Below are positions 11,201 to 64,000 of a stretch of DNA of 64,000 bases, piece by piece. Below the pieces are notes generated by a model. It did not search any database. It was not told the DNA's origin and saw only the letters and a list, made by a program, of their open reading frames with translations. Source of the stretch: Crotophaga sulcirostris (Eukaryota; Chordata; Aves; Cuculiformes; Crotophagidae); contig VYZB01000380.1 in assembly GCA_013397455.1 (NCBI GenBank), positions 753,475-817,474 of the forward strand, in the 5' to 3' direction. Every line of letters starts with the position of its first letter. Position 1 is the stretch's first letter. The position numbers and the translations under genes are program-made.

Positions 11201-13600
11201 TACAGAGTTACGCTACCTCATTCACTGGCTTCTTTGCCCTCAACTTGAGGAACAGAAGCTCCGGGACTTTCTCAGGGGTTCTGGCACTTGGAGAGAAGAG
11301 GGAGCAGCTGGCTGTAGCTGAGGGATAAGCTCTTCCCCCTTCACTGATACCTTCCCACACGAAAAGTCGGGGAAGCAATCAATCTGAGCTTCAGCTCGAG
11401 TTAGGGCTGTGCTGGCACAGGGTTTCTATGGTTTTTGAAAGATCCATCGGTTTCAGAAGACAACTTGCTTTGCGTAACCAAACCCTGTGCCCACAGTTCC
11501 TCTGGTCAATGAAGCCACAACCCAGGTCAAGGGGGAAAGGATCACAGTTTTCCCTTTCTCGGTATGACAACAACTTACCTACCGGAGGATTTGGCTTATC
11601 ACTGGGAAACAGAACTTTCTAGCTTTACCCCACTGGTACTTTAATGCTTTCCTATCTTAAATCATTTACATGTACAAAATCACAGGTACATACACACTGC
11701 CTACTCTCAGAATGTTCTGCAGTCACACTACAGAAGACAGGTGCATTTACTTGGCAACTCTATGTGCTCAATTCTTCTGATGCTCTTCATGTTGATGAGG
11801 AAAAGTATTTTGGAACTTTTTAAGTACAGCTTCTCAATACAGCTAAGCCAAACCAATGGCAACTCCACAGCTAAACGAGTGGTCCTACTCTCCTGCTCCT
11901 TCTTCTATCCCTGGCACTGAGTGTCTGCACTGCTTGCTCTAGCACTACAGTGCCACCAAGAATTGGCATCCTTCTGCTGCACAGACCTGAACTGGGGACA
12001 TCTCTACATTCCTATTCTCTCTTTCAACAAGCTTAGTAGAAAAAAAAAAGGAATGCCCAAACAGCAGGGAAACAAAGTTTTCTGCAGGTTTTCAGTCCTC
12101 TGTACTGTTTAGCTAAGTGTATTTTGGTTCTTCAGCATTACTATTAATATTCAGCTGACATTTCTGGGGAAGTTTCAGAACAGTCTTCTGGGGAGTAAAA
12201 AATATTAGAAAACAAATTATTCTGGCACAGCCACAGCACAGCATACTCCCTAGCCAAGCTCTGTACAGACACAATGACAGGATGTGGACAGCATGGAGAC
12301 TAGCTTAGACTATCTATAGCTCCCCCACAACATGTGAGATTGGCCACTAGAGGAAAGAATATCAACAATCTGTCTGACTGGAGTCATTCAGCAATATGAT
12401 GTTGCTATACACACACACACAAGGAAAAAAAAAATCAATAAGACTTCTGAAGGTCTTTCCTCATCCTCTGACCTTGAAATAAATCCCAGTAGCCTTAAGT
12501 TTCTTTCAGGTTCATACTCTGCTAGCAGGAATGTGAATTCTGGACTTAAATACTTGTTCAGAACCACATTTCAAACCTAAGTGTAGGCAGAGCTACTGCC
12601 CTCTATTAGGTTTTAGTTGTATTAAACATCAACATTTATTACAAGGTACTGATTTTTATAGACACTACCCTCTGAGCCAAGAATAACTGAGGATCCAGAC
12701 TGCACACTTACAGTTACTGTCATCTGTAACATCAAGGCAGGCAGATTTCAGGCTTTACTAGGCAGACAGAAGCGGGAAGCTGCATGACCGACTAAAGGTA
12801 TAGAAAATGCAGGTAATCAGCAACATATTGTTTCACCCCCCTACAGGATTAAGCAAAACTTTGTCAAAATAGGCTCAAATCTAGGTTGGAGGGTGGTAGA
12901 GTAGGCAAGATTAAACTGCAATCAGGGAATTTGCTTATGAGCATAAACTGGAACGTGGACTAAAAGCCCCTAAAGAACTAATTTAGAAGTAGCGAACTCA
13001 TGCCACCTGGTGGCTAGCATTTCTCTAGAAAAACATGGCAAGCAACAGAAGAGATTAGTACTGGAACTGTGTAGTTAAATGATGAAATGCAAGGCTCAAA
13101 CACGATTTTTTGTTTCTTCCAGCGCAAGCAGGCTTAGCGAAGAAGCGCGCACCAAAGCCCACAGGACACATGGCCCTGTTAATAGCCTGAAGGACAGATG
13201 GCAAGAATGGGCCGACCAGCACATCATAACACAGAAGCTGAATCCCTTCAGTGAGGAATTTGACCATGAGCTGGCAATGTCCACACGCCTGCACAAAGGA
13301 GATGAAGGCTATGGCCATCCAAAGGAAGGAACCAAAACTGCTGAAAGAGCCAAGAGAGCAGAAGCCCACATCCACCGGGAGATTAGAGACATGTGCTTCA
13401 TCATTGAATCAATGGCTAAGCCACGGCCTGATGGCAAGATCCAGGTCACTTTTGGGGAACTCTTTGAAAGATACGTTCGTATTTCAGATAAGGTTGTTGG
13501 GATCCTCATGAGAGCCAGGAAACATGGGTTGGTGCACTTTGAGGGAGAAATGTTATGGCAAGGAAGGGATGATAATGTCATAATTACTTTATTAAAATAA
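7455..13600 (+). CDS. ABRA: Actin-binding Rho-activating protein (STARS), complete, two exons
   Basis: CDS joins 7455-8206 and 13123-13600 (1230 nt, 409 residues plus TAA; human protein about 381). ABRA binds actin in striated muscle sarcomeres, raises Rho-dependent actin polymerisation and so releases MRTF to drive SRF target genes. Residues about 7-40 carry the conserved N-terminus with GWQQWASDHHIKQAQEPSGW. The middle is acidic and disordered, with VSKAFERGGDVS. Exon 2 holds the actin-binding segment (RWQEWADQHI, LNPFSEEFD, STRLHKGDEGYG, KEGTKTAERAKRAE) and the C-terminal Costars domain, about residues 330-409, ending ITLLK. The splice joins phase 2 with GTAAGT and a pyrimidine-rich CAG acceptor. 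The first ATG (7455) and a second (7473, aligned with the mammalian start MAPxEK) both have A at -3 and G at +4, so the start is ambiguous by six residues. No frameshift or stop is seen. Confidence 0.96.
8207..13122 (+). other. ABRA: ABRA intron 1
   Basis: The intron is 4.9 kb with GTAAGTA at the donor and TTTTTTGTTTCTTCCAG at the acceptor. It holds an (AC)n run at 12408-12421 and a GC-richer block near 9090-9870 with overlapping short open frames on both strands, none recognised. I saw no CR1 copy and no further exon. Confidence 0.85.
12408..12421. repeat. Short (AC)n microsatellite
   Basis: About seven AC dinucleotides inside ABRA intron 1, followed shortly by an A run. It is too short to be strongly polymorphic. 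Confidence 0.85.
13123..13600 (+). CDS. ABRA: ABRA coding exon 2 (actin-binding and Costars domain)
   Basis: Begins after the acceptor CAG ending at 13122; its first base completes a Phe codon split across the intron. It encodes residues 251-409. The actin-binding part (about 272-330) includes LKDRWQEWADQHIITQKLNP and STRLHKGDEGYGHPKEGTK. The Costars part (about 330-409) includes DGKIQVTFGELFERYVRISD and EGEMLWQGRDDNVIITLLK, then TAA at 13598. It is the most conserved part of the gene relative to the human protein as remembered. Confidence 0.96.
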
Positions 13601-13955
13601 GCATACTATGAGAAGAGCAACTTTTCTTGGAAAACCCTTCTCCACTTCTCTCCTTGTATTTAAAATGTGCAAATGCTAAGCAAGACTCTCGCCATTCACC
13701 CACACAGAAAAAACATTAAATATTTTTCTGAAGGGATTTTTCTCTGTACCAGGAGGGCTTGCACAAAACTTCAGTTAACTACTACATGAAAAACAAAGAG
13801 AAAAATCTACACTGAATATAAGCAGAAGAAGATAAAAACCCATAGCAATATAAACAGCTAGAAATTAATTCCAATTTTTACTTGTTCTTACATTCAAGAT
13901 CCTCCCAACTATTTAAACAGGGATATAAAACACGCTAGATCAGAAGTTGAATGAC

Positions 13956-13961
13956 AATAAA
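13956..13961 (+). terminator. ABRA: Candidate ABRA polyadenylation signal (proximal)
   Basis: AATAAA lies 356 bases after the ABRA stop, followed about 25-35 bases later by TG-rich sequence (GTGAAAGTGATGTTGTGC), a typical cleavage-site context. It is the best of the candidates by local context. Confidence 0.45.
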
Positions 13962-15347
13962 AACTCAGACCAAGTTTCTGACCTGTGAAAGTGATGTTGT
14001 GCATAGATTTCCAAATTATTTTATTTAAATGCATGTAAAAATAGTGTTATTTGAACAGACTCAAGACCATATTTGTTTCCTTTACAAACAAGACATGCAA
14101 CTACTACTGCAGTATTATCTTATAGCAACTATAGATGCAACTTTCTTTTATATATCACATAAAAATTAAGATAAAATCCTTTTTATAAATGAGGTTTTAT
14201 ATTTAATGTATTTATGTAACTAATTTATAAGATAGTTTCATATTTAGAATTATGGATGTTGGAGAGAAAATGCAGAAGAAAGTTTTGAATAAATAGCCAC
14301 ATAGAAAATACCTCCTATGCAATGCTGTGCAATATATCATCTGATTATCTATATAAATACAGTTCTTATAAATAGAGGGGAAGATAACACATAAAAAATT
14401 CAGGTACTTATACTGTTGTGCATAGTAAAATGTGACTATAATCAGTACCTTCCATTGAATCAGACCTCTGTGAGAAAAGGTATAGAAACAGTCTTCAATA
14501 ACTAAAATCAACTAATTTAAAGAAAATGGTGTTTCACATTACGCAGAAACACTGGCCTGATTTTACAGCATTTGCCATTAAAACCATTCTGATGTCACTG
14601 AAATAATATATTTCAGACTAAGTGATGCTGGAGTAAATGCTAGTGAACTAATACTTCCAGATCTTACAATTGAATTATGCACAAATCTGAGACCTCTGTA
14701 AGATCTACAACGAATACTGGATTATACAGATCAGTGTTTCTCTGAACTACTACTGCAAAAATAGATATCCTCTAAAAATGTACTTCAGGTGAAAACCATT
14801 TGTTTTGGAGAAAGATGTCTGTGGAAGTAATTTGTATAATGAAAAAGAAACATTTTGTGTCTGTTTTTTCCCCCCCATATGATTCTTTCAAACTGAAAGA
14901 GCAAATATCTTCTTACAGAAGAAAAGGTGTATGAACATCTTGTCTCTGTGTTAAAACAAGTATTACTAACTTATGAGAGTACGAGTACTTCAGTTTGAAG
15001 CTCCAATGAACACATCAATTATATTTTATGTTAGTGATACAAGAATTGATTACTATGTGTATTTTAAGTCTATGTAAATTCTTAATATTTTAGGCACAGT
15101 TATATGTTGTGAATCTAAGAAAGAAAAAAAATGAATCGTAAGATAGATTCAGTAGGACTTATTTAATGTTTTCTTGAGATCCCTGACTACTCAACTTGAC
15201 CTGCAAAACAGACGTCTAAGTGTAAACTTTACATATCAGAATGTTTACCTGCATATCCTTATTATTTATGTCTTTATATAAGCACCTTTGCAACTTCTCT
15301 AAATTGTGTTGAGGAAGTTTTGTTGTCAAAGGAATACATGAACTATA

Positions 15348-15353
15348 AATAAA
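15348..15353 (+). terminator. ABRA: Candidate ABRA polyadenylation signal (distal)
   Basis: AATAAA in ACTATAAATAAAACCC, followed by TTCTTGTGTTATTCC about 20 bases downstream. It would give a long 3' UTR. It is offered as an alternative to the proximal signal. Confidence 0.35.
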
Positions 15354-18300
15354 ACCCTACAAGGATTACTTCTTGTGTTATTCCTCCCACACACTGGAGA
15401 AAAAATAATTGTGCATATTCTGTGAAGTAAAATATCAATAATTTGTATCAAGACATAAGTATATTCTTCTGTTCATAGGCAGTTAAAATATTTCCCTGTA
15501 AAGGTCTCCTTGACCAAAGCACCAGAACAAGATGTCAGAGTACATGGAAATGAAACAGTTCTCAATACAAAAGAGCTGTACAAAGAATGCATACTAAAGG
15601 CATATAGGTGTTAAATGTATTACATATTTATACATATATTCAGTGACTTGAGACACCAGGAATTATATATTTATCTGCTGAAACACTCAAACTGTAGTAT
15701 ATCACCACAAGGTGCATTTCAATATTATGCATGTTTACAGCATGTAATAAGAGCTTATGCTTTGATATGAAGTCTGCACCATCTATTACTTCACCTTCAG
15801 GGAAATATCTGGAATGCAACTAGGCATGTACTGCTGAAGTCAGAATCAAAAAAGCCTTCCTGGCTTAGGTCTTGAGACAATAAATTAGCCTGTAGAAACT
15901 ACAGAGCAAATTAAGTTTTCCCAGTCCTTCCTAACTGTTCGATAGGAACATGGGGGTGCCTCCACTTGAGCACTGCTTCTAATGCAGAAATCGCTTCATG
16001 AAAGGAAGGCAGTAATAACTGCCAACAATTTTAACTCACATGAGACCACCTCTGCCTTGTTGCATTCCTACTGACAAAAAAGGCTGGGCTGGCTTGATCA
16101 CAAGCAGACAGCTCCGGTTTTTTACTGCTCTTGCCTCATATGATGAAACAACTTCCCTGGGCAACCTGTTCTAGTGTCTCACTGCCCTCACTGTAGAAGA
16201 GTTTCTTCCTAAATCTTCCCCCTTCCAATTTAAAGCTGTTCCCCCTTGTCCTGTCACTACTTGCCCTTATAAGAAGTCCCTCCCCAGCTTTCTTCTAGGC
16301 CCCATTCAGGTACTGGAAGGCTGCTATGAGGTCTTCTAAGAGCCTTCTCTTCTCCAGGCTGAACAACCCAACTCTCTCAGCCTGTCCTCATAGCAGAGGT
16401 GCTCCAGTCCTCTGATAATCTTCACAGCCCTAAAGCATTAACCTTTCAGACAAAGAGTGAGCAATATTCACTCTCTCTCTCACAGTAGCTTAGAATATTA
16501 TTTTCTTAAATTATTGCATTCACCCCCAAATATTTTATTTGTAACAGATTTTGTTCTGATAAGTAACATTCATTCTCCTGTGTGAGGTTTGTATTGCTCT
16601 TGCAAGGGTTGCAGTTTGCTAAGAAAGCAGAGTTCCTTCCTTGGTATTGAAAAAACTTGTCTCTTTGTCTGCAGCAACTCTGACGTACATTTTCCATATT
16701 GAATTTATCATTCGTGCTTAAGTGATAGCATGGAATTTATATCAGAAGAAATAAATTTGACTTTCACACCTTTGTACTTCAAGTATTAAAACAGTTGCTG
16801 CCAGTGGCTTGAAGAGAGTGGATAGTTCACTGGATGTGTATCCTACCTTCAGCTTCCTCCTCCATGGCAGTAATTCCTTCTTTAAAGTGTTCCTGTACAG
16901 TCAGAGTTCAGTATTACAGCTCATTTTTCAAAACAAGCAAAGGCTACTGAAATAAAAGTAGCTGTAGTGGAAAGTATAACATTTCTGGTGAGATGTTCAA
17001 TCATCACTGATCACAGAACAAATATTGGCAAGTCCTGTTGCCACAGCTACTTCAGCTGCTACGTACATATTGCACCACACCAACACCTCAACAAAAGTCA
17101 CTCCTGCCACCACAGGGCACGCTGAAAGTAGTTCAGCATTCAACAGCACGTGTACTGCTGGCAGTGTAACTACTACAACAACACTCAATGAGGACTGCAA
17201 AGCTTGTCAGACAAGCAGGACAGCACAGGTTAAAACAGACCTTATGTCTGTGATACTGCAGTGTTACAGCCAGCAAGACCACTTTGGTCTGTACCTAGCA
17301 CAGCAAAAATAAGTGTACACAGTTCACTCGGCTGGACTCACCCTCTGCTCCAGTACCACAGTGTAGCTCTGTTTCATATTGCAGTAGCAGGTACACTTAA
17401 GGGGAGAAAGAGTTGAGGTTTGCTCCCTTAATTGAGTTCCCTGTTGCTGTGACAATACCAAAACTCTCTGATGTCATGTTCATTTACAAATAAGAACAAA
17501 AAAGCGAGATTTAAGATTCAAGCCCTGAATGAGGAATACCAGGGAGTATCCAAATCAAGATTGTTATTTTTTTAATTTGAAAGTGAGTGAGTGGTAAATA
17601 TTTTTACTCCTCTTCAAAGACTAGATTTTATGCAGATGTGGTAACTCCCCCACAAACAAAAAGAAAATCTAATGTAGCAAACATAGGTGAGCAAGAGGAT
17701 GCAAGCATAAGCCATATGTGAGAAATCATGTTCTTTTGTAGATTATAAACAACATAAATAGGGTTCAGAGCTGAAAGATAATGCAGTAAGAATTTCATGT
17801 ATTCAAGCAAAACGTTAGTCAATTAATACATTTGAGTACTGTATGCTGAGACAGTCTTCTGGCACTCAACTCTTTCAAAATGTAGCTCAAAGACTTTAGC
17901 ATATGTCGAATTTCAACCCTTTATATTCACAGAAGCAAACCTTGCCAGGAAAGATGGAAAGGTATTATGCTGCAGAAAATTCATAATGAATTGAAGGCAG
18001 GAGGTATATCAAGACAGTGCCTTAGTCTCATCTATTCAATCTTTTATGTGTGCCAGAGAAGTCAGCTACACCTTCGATTAACAAAATTCATGGTCTTTCA
18101 TTAACAGACATGTTACTCTGCAGATCCTTTACACAGCTACTCACGTCACTAAGTGTTAACAAAGTCATTCATACTCTAACTTAAATGTCTTTCTGTTCCT
18201 TATCTAATTTAGTATTTATACGAATGTGATTGCTATTGTACCACTTACTGTACTGTTCTTGATTTACACTCCTTTTGCCCCCACGTGCCTTTCCAAGACT

Positions 18301-18660
18301 GGTCCAATACTCAGAGACATTCAGCTACTGAAGATTTGCTGTGCTTTTACATAAGTCTTTCAAGCATAATTCTTTGAAAAATATGTATAATATTATTTCA
18401 AACGCATGACTTCGTGGGTTTGGTCAGCAAGGATAATCTGAGATGCCTTTTTTTTTCTTTGAAAACGGTTGAAGACAGTGTATTTAACTCTTACCTCTTC
18501 TCACTGGGTTTTCAAAACCAAAAAAAAAACCCAAAAGGATGAGCAAATGCATCCTATATATTCAGTAAAGTTATTAAATGAACAACAGTTATCTGCATTT
18601 GTGTTTCTAAGTAAACTCCAACTTCTAAACAAACTCCAACTCAAGTTTATTTTTACATAT
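15354..18660. other. Intergenic region between the convergent genes
   Basis: No gene is supported between the ABRA 3' UTR and the inferred OXR1 3' end. It contains one clear CR1 fragment (16151-16431). An open frame of 95 codons at 17025-17312 on the + strand is Thr/Ala/Ser-rich and unrecognised. A near-duplicate AAACTCCAACT occurs twice in tandem near 18613-18643. Confidence 0.55.
16151..16431 (-). mobile_element. CR1 LINE fragment
   Basis: The + strand matches the reverse complement of the avian CR1 3' region: TGGGCAACCTGTTCTAGTG, CTTGTCCTGTCACTACTTGC, GGTACTGGAAGGCTGCTATG, CCTTCTCTTCTCCAGGCTGA and AGGTGCTCCAGTCCTCTGAT, in the expected order. The copy is about 280 bases and relatively well preserved. 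It lacks the terminal CACAGAAT-type repeat, so its 3' tip is missing. Confidence 0.93.
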
Positions 18661-20515
18661 ATTTAGTTTTATTTGCTATATATCACTGTGACCTTTTAGT
18701 ACTTAAAATCCATTACAGGATTTTTTTTTTCATTGTAATAATCAGTCTTAACTCCACAAAGACAATAATACTGCTGTGGAAGACCAAAGGGGAGAAAAGC
18801 CATTTCAATTTATTTACAGTTCCTTATTTTGTAAACATTTAGTCTACACATTGTACTAAGTTCTAATAAGGATAAAGAGCTTTACATAGAAACAGGAAAC
18901 AAAGCCCTGTATTTCTATTAATATTGAGCATTAGCATATTATAGATGAAACATCTGCCCTTTCTCATTACCATAGCAGTAAGCTGTCTTCAAATAAGTTG
19001 TTAAAACTTTCCAGAGATGTAAATATGATGTAAATATTTTGAAATAATATACAACTACATCTACTTAAGCCAACCCATTTGGCTTTTATTCCATTTCTAG
19101 AATAATTTAAAGTGCTATAAGCAACCCGTCAATCAACACTTTTCTATAATAACAAAACTACTTTAAACATTAATTTACAAGATAATATACAATGTTTATC
19201 TGAAATAGCTGAAATTTCAGCACAAAGTCACTGTCACACTTAACAGCACTTTTTTGTTTTGTTTTTTTTGTTGTTGTTTTGTTTCTTTTTTTTGCAGAAC
19301 ATAGAATAAAAGCTTTGAAACAAACAGTTTTGTTGAGCTGTTATTGCCACAATGGCTTATCAATTTTCCTACAAAAGTGGACAAGAGCTACTGGAACTGT
19401 ATTCTAGCCTGTCATTTTTATTTTTTGAGGTCACATGACAGTAAGTTTGCATATTCCACGAGTCTACTGAATTACAATATTGTCTACCTATAGTACATTA
19501 TCTCATTTTAATCAGAGCTGGTGCTAACTGTAAATTTACAACATAGACCCACTCAAAAACATCACAACTATTTTTTCTTTGGACAGGAATAAGCTATATT
19601 CTTGGAGTTGATGTGCTACACGGCTACAACAGTATAACAGTATATATCTGACACTTTATGCTGAAGAAAGATGCATCTGTTTCTATACTTTTAATGCCCT
19701 ACTATAGCTACAAATTGTTCACCGAGTTTTGCTTGCTTTAGCCTTTTAATCATATTCTTACATTCCCTTGCTATTTTATAAGTCCTTGCCATGTAGCTCA
19801 ATATTGTCAGTATTTGTCCCAAACCTGCAGATCATTAACAGCATGTGCAAAACACTCTTTAATACAATCAGCATGCAGCTAGAACATATATTAACTGACT
19901 TATTTTTCTAAACATGAACAACAGACAACACAAGTGGCACTGTTGACTTTGGGTATCTTCTAACTTCACCATATGTGCACTGGTATGCGGTAAGAAGGAA
20001 TGCTAGGCTTCTTGTCTATTGTGGCACCATATGAATTACCCCATCATTGGTCCGGACCAATCTCTGCAGTACTGCTGCCAAATACCCACACACAGCTTTC
20101 TTATATAGGTTCACAGAGGGCAACTTCATTCATAGATAATTTGAATACAAAAATAATAACCTATATTCAACGAAGCAGCCCCCTAGTAGGATTGCAGAAA
20201 GGTGAGTGTGGGAAACCTGGGAGGCAACAGTAACAAGGATTAGAAAATTTTGTAGGCTGCAAGGTTCAAAGTAACTAATGTTTATTTTTAGTCCACATTT
20301 GTAAAAGTGTCTACAGCTTAGAAAAACTAGGACAGTATATTACAGATGTGAAAGCATGAAAAAAAGTTTGCTATTTCAAAATAAACACTACATGGCTATG
20401 CTGAAAACTTATAAAAAAATCAAAAAGGTAAAAACGGTGCATTATATTGCTCCTAGGGATTTTTGAGCTGCACTGATTCATATCAGGTTTGGGACAATAC
20501 CCTGTAAAAATAGAC
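18661..20515 (-). other. OXR1: Probable OXR1 3' UTR
   Basis: The sequence downstream of the OXR1 stop is AT-rich, without a gene, and has a T-rich simple tract at 19250-19294. Minus-strand AATAAA signals (TTTATT on +) lie at 20281-20286, 19417-19422, 18809-18814 and 18668-18673. The true end cannot be chosen from sequence; the left limit given here is the furthest signal considered. Confidence 0.4.
19250..19294. repeat. T-rich (TTTTG)n-like low-complexity tract
   Basis: A run of about 45 bases made almost only of T with interspersed G, just beside TTTTTTTTGCAG. It lies in the inferred OXR1 3' UTR, where it would be A-rich in the transcript. Confidence 0.8.
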
Positions 20516-61629
<41,114 letters not shown>

Positions 61630-62092
61630 CTAAAATGAGAGGGAAAAGAAGTCGTAAATTTTCTCCTTCATATTTCAGTTTATTCTCCATTATTTGTAGG
61701 AAAAAGGTGTTTTTTAATTTGTTTTTAAAGCATCTTTGTATTTATGTTTAAGCAAGTTCATACAGTTTGTTGTGTTCTGCAGTCATCGAGAAACATAAGT
61801 GTTCTTCTGGGAGAGCAAATTAATGCCACCTACTTTCTCAAAAGAAACAGTTTTGTTCCTCACAAATATTTAATATCTGGGTTGAGTTAAGAAGAGAGAA
61901 TCCCATAGACCCTAAAGAATATGCTAGAGAGCTCCTCTGAGGTAAAGATACATCCTTTTCAGACAACCACAGGTCTTGCTGCCAAGTTTTGCCAGAAATT
62001 TTAAGCATTGCCTAACATCTGACTCTTAACTCTTCTCATCTTTTAGTATTTAACTAAAAAAAGATCGACTTTCAAAACCTGTCATTATTAGC

Positions 62093-62112
62093 TTTTTTTT
62101 TTTTTTTTTTTT
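62093..62112. repeat. Poly-T tract (20 T)
   Basis: Twenty T on the + strand, in an OXR1 intron. No retrocopy was recognised on either side, so it is reported only as a homopolymer. Confidence 0.9.
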
Positions 62113-63463
62113 ACACAAAAGCAACAGAATAACTTGTATCAGATACTGCTAACTTAATAGACCTGCTGACTGATTAGATAGGTATGCTAATAGGAATGAA
62201 ACTAGATTAAAAATATTAAAGATTTTTGAAGATTCTGAGAGAGGCAGCTGCCTCAAGATGCAGCTTTGGATGGATTTAATCACAATGATACTGTTGCAGT
62301 ACATGAATTTGTATGAAACAAATTAAAGAAAACTGATATCCTTACTATGAGCTGTAGGGTTCTTGTACAATACAGCTACCAAGCTAATACACAATACATT
62401 GACTTCCCCCCAACACCCCGAGTGTTAGAAACACATACAAACCACAAACACCACTTGCCCACTAAGGAAATTCATTACACTGTTAAGATACTAGTGTGAG
62501 CTAAAACTATGAACTGAAAGAAATGTAGCTTTAAGCAGGATTATAGTGATCCTTCAGTCACAGGTCTTGTATCCTAAGCACTTTATAAATTCAGAAAGAC
62601 ATTCAAAACCTTTATGTAAGAATCACAAGAGTTGCTGAATGTGCTGCTGAAGCTTATCAGGAATTGAATAAATATCCAGCTCATTGATAAACTCTTCACA
62701 GAGATTACAAACATTGTGTATTGGGGGGGACTGTTTTTCTGTTCTGTTTTAAGATGACATTATCAGCACAGCATGAAATACAACTACAATCCTTCCCATT
62801 CCAGAAATTTGTTCCCAACATTGTGATGGCTGATGACCTCCACAGAAGGAAAAACAAGATGCCATGTAGTGAACAAAAGATTGAGTGAAAAAAACCAAAC
62901 TCAAAATAGTAGTAAAGCCTGCAGCAATGACCACTTATCATTATTACAGAAAAGTGAAAAAAGAGTCAGAAAAGCAGCTCAAGCTCTTGTACTTAAGTAC
63001 TCAGTGTTTCAGTGCCTCGTCAGGTTTTGTGTGCGCCTTTTGGAGTACAAAGCATATGCTGAAGACTTAAGTCAGCAGAGCTTATTTACAGAATTCCAAG
63101 CTATTTAAGACACTGAAACAAAACTGTCACTGGTATTTCTTTCTCAGCACTGTATTGTGGAAACAAGATTTTCAAGATGCAAAGGATTTCCAAGAGTATA
63201 TCTGTCAGTAGAATTTTACATCTGGTTATATCCACTGTAGGCTAGAAAATAAATTTCACATGACTGTAAGTCTTCATGAGTCTACTCAGAAGAACAATTT
63301 CTTCTCTTTAAACAAATATTACTTCTGTAAATTCAATACATCATGCAAAAAGCAGCATCAGTTCTAAATCTGAGCTTTCATTACTGACCATACATGAAAG
63401 TGGAATTTTATCAATATTCTCCAGATCTGACCCAGAAAAGTCAAGGTCATAGTCTTGATGCCA

Positions 63464-63518
63464 TTTGGACTAGATGATTGTTTTAGGTCCCATCCAAGTG
63501 AAATATTCTATTCTTTCA
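63464..63518 (+). mobile_element. CR1 LINE 3' end fragment
   Basis: The + strand reads TTTGGACTAGATGATTG, then TTAGGTCCCATCCAAGTGAA and ATATTCTATTCTTTCACT, a plus-strand CR1 3' end (consensus form GACTAGATGATCTTTAAGG ... TATTCTATG). The upstream limit is uncertain. Confidence 0.8.
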
Positions 63519-64000
63519 CTGCCCACATGTTGCATATGAATCTTCAGACCAGTCAGAGTGCAGAGAAAAAACAGGTAAGGTTGTATGACTGCTCCAGCTG
63601 AAGGATTTTAATGTTTAACACCAACTTTCAAAACGATGCATTATTCAGTAGATGCAATCAGTAACGAAGGTTCACTGGAGAACTCATTTTAGTCTAAGAT
63701 TTTGTCTTCACTTGTTCACTATTTAATGAACAAATGATCCTACCTTGATAAATTAAGTACACAGGAAGTGCTAAAGCTTTTGAGGCCACAAAGGACTTCA
63801 GGCAATAAAAGATGATGACATTTTTCTATTAAGGGGAGAGCTGTCCCAACTGACGTATCACTCATGTCAGCAAGGTCACTGGTTTTATTAAACAAATATG
63901 AAATCCAATGCTTTATCTGTGCTCTCAAAATCAAGTTAAAACTGCTTCAGCTGGCAGTACAGATGAAAAATTGATTAAAGATTATTTTATTACAAAACAT

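Larger units (their letters stand above)
13601..15353 (+). other. ABRA: Probable ABRA 3' UTR
   Basis: The stretch after the stop is AT-rich and has no gene. Canonical AATAAA signals on the + strand lie at 13956-13961 and 15348-15353, with another AATAAA near 14288. Which is used cannot be told from sequence; the near signal gives a 3' UTR of about 0.4 kb and the far one about 1.75 kb. Confidence 0.5.
61630..64000 (-). other. OXR1: OXR1 intron, continuing beyond the right edge
   Basis: The preceding human exon, ending KINCKYITSGK, has no recognisable counterpart in this stretch, so the intron is at least 2.4 kb. It contains a T run (62093-62112) and a CR1 3' fragment (63464-63518). Confidence 0.75.

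Noticed and set aside
13055..13581. Minus-strand and alternate-frame open frames of 66-106 codons
   Set aside because: All overlap ABRA exon 2, whose Costars-domain frame is unambiguous.
17025..17312. 95-codon Thr/Ala/Ser-rich + strand frame, with an antisense Val-rich frame
   Set aside because: Low-complexity composition on both strands suggests a CA/GT- and GCA-rich stretch, not a protein; no signal peptide, domain or splice context is evident.
62093..62112. Twenty-T run considered as the tail of a minus-strand retrocopy
   Set aside because: No coding remnant, SINE body or target-site duplication recognised to its right; likely a simple homopolymer.
63738..63780. Possible upstream OXR1 exon with donor AAG then GTAGGATC on the minus strand
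   Set aside because: The sequence before the donor does not translate to the expected KINCKYITSGK segment in any frame, so it is not the missing exon.

Overview
The window is vertebrate nuclear DNA, most probably from a bird of the Neoaves. It is AT-rich and intron-rich, and its only recognisable dispersed repeats are short CR1 LINE fragments with the CACAGAAT-type tail and the flanking text usual in bird genomes. One 45-base assembly gap (49419-49463) shows it is a draft assembly. Species cannot be fixed from the sequence alone. Gene names rest on remembered protein families; no database search was run.

Two genes face each other tail to tail. On the + strand, ABRA (STARS, the actin-binding Rho-activating protein of striated muscle) is complete in two coding exons (7455-8206 and 13123-13600), encoding about 409 residues. 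On the - strand lies the 3' two thirds of OXR1 (oxidation resistance 1): ten constitutive-looking coding exons between 61629 and 20516, all with consistent splice phases, giving 658 residues and a stop. They encode the end of the GRAM-like region, a long acidic disordered region and the whole C-terminal TLDc domain. The 5' exons of OXR1 (LysM part) lie beyond the right edge.

Within the 18 kb OXR1 intron 32775-50967 there is an alternative first coding exon (40776-40841) for a short, TLDc-only OXR1 protein of about 243 residues, with a CpG-rich stretch just upstream that looks like its promoter and 5' UTR. A 36-nt in-frame candidate microexon (24908-24943) with excellent splice sites would add 12 residues inside the TLDc domain; I regard this as the most interesting observation here.

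Layout: 1-7362 intergenic upstream of ABRA, with two CR1 fragments; 7363-about 15350 ABRA with a 4.9 kb intron and 3' UTR; about 15350-18650 intergenic with one CR1; about 18650-64000 OXR1. The genes are not functionally linked. ABRA promotes actin-dependent MRTF/SRF transcription in muscle. OXR1 is a broadly expressed stress-protection protein whose TLDc domain acts on the V-ATPase. Their convergent adjacency matches the human OXR1-ABRA order on chromosome 8q23. I saw no tRNA, rRNA, CRISPR array, bacterial-type element or intact virus.
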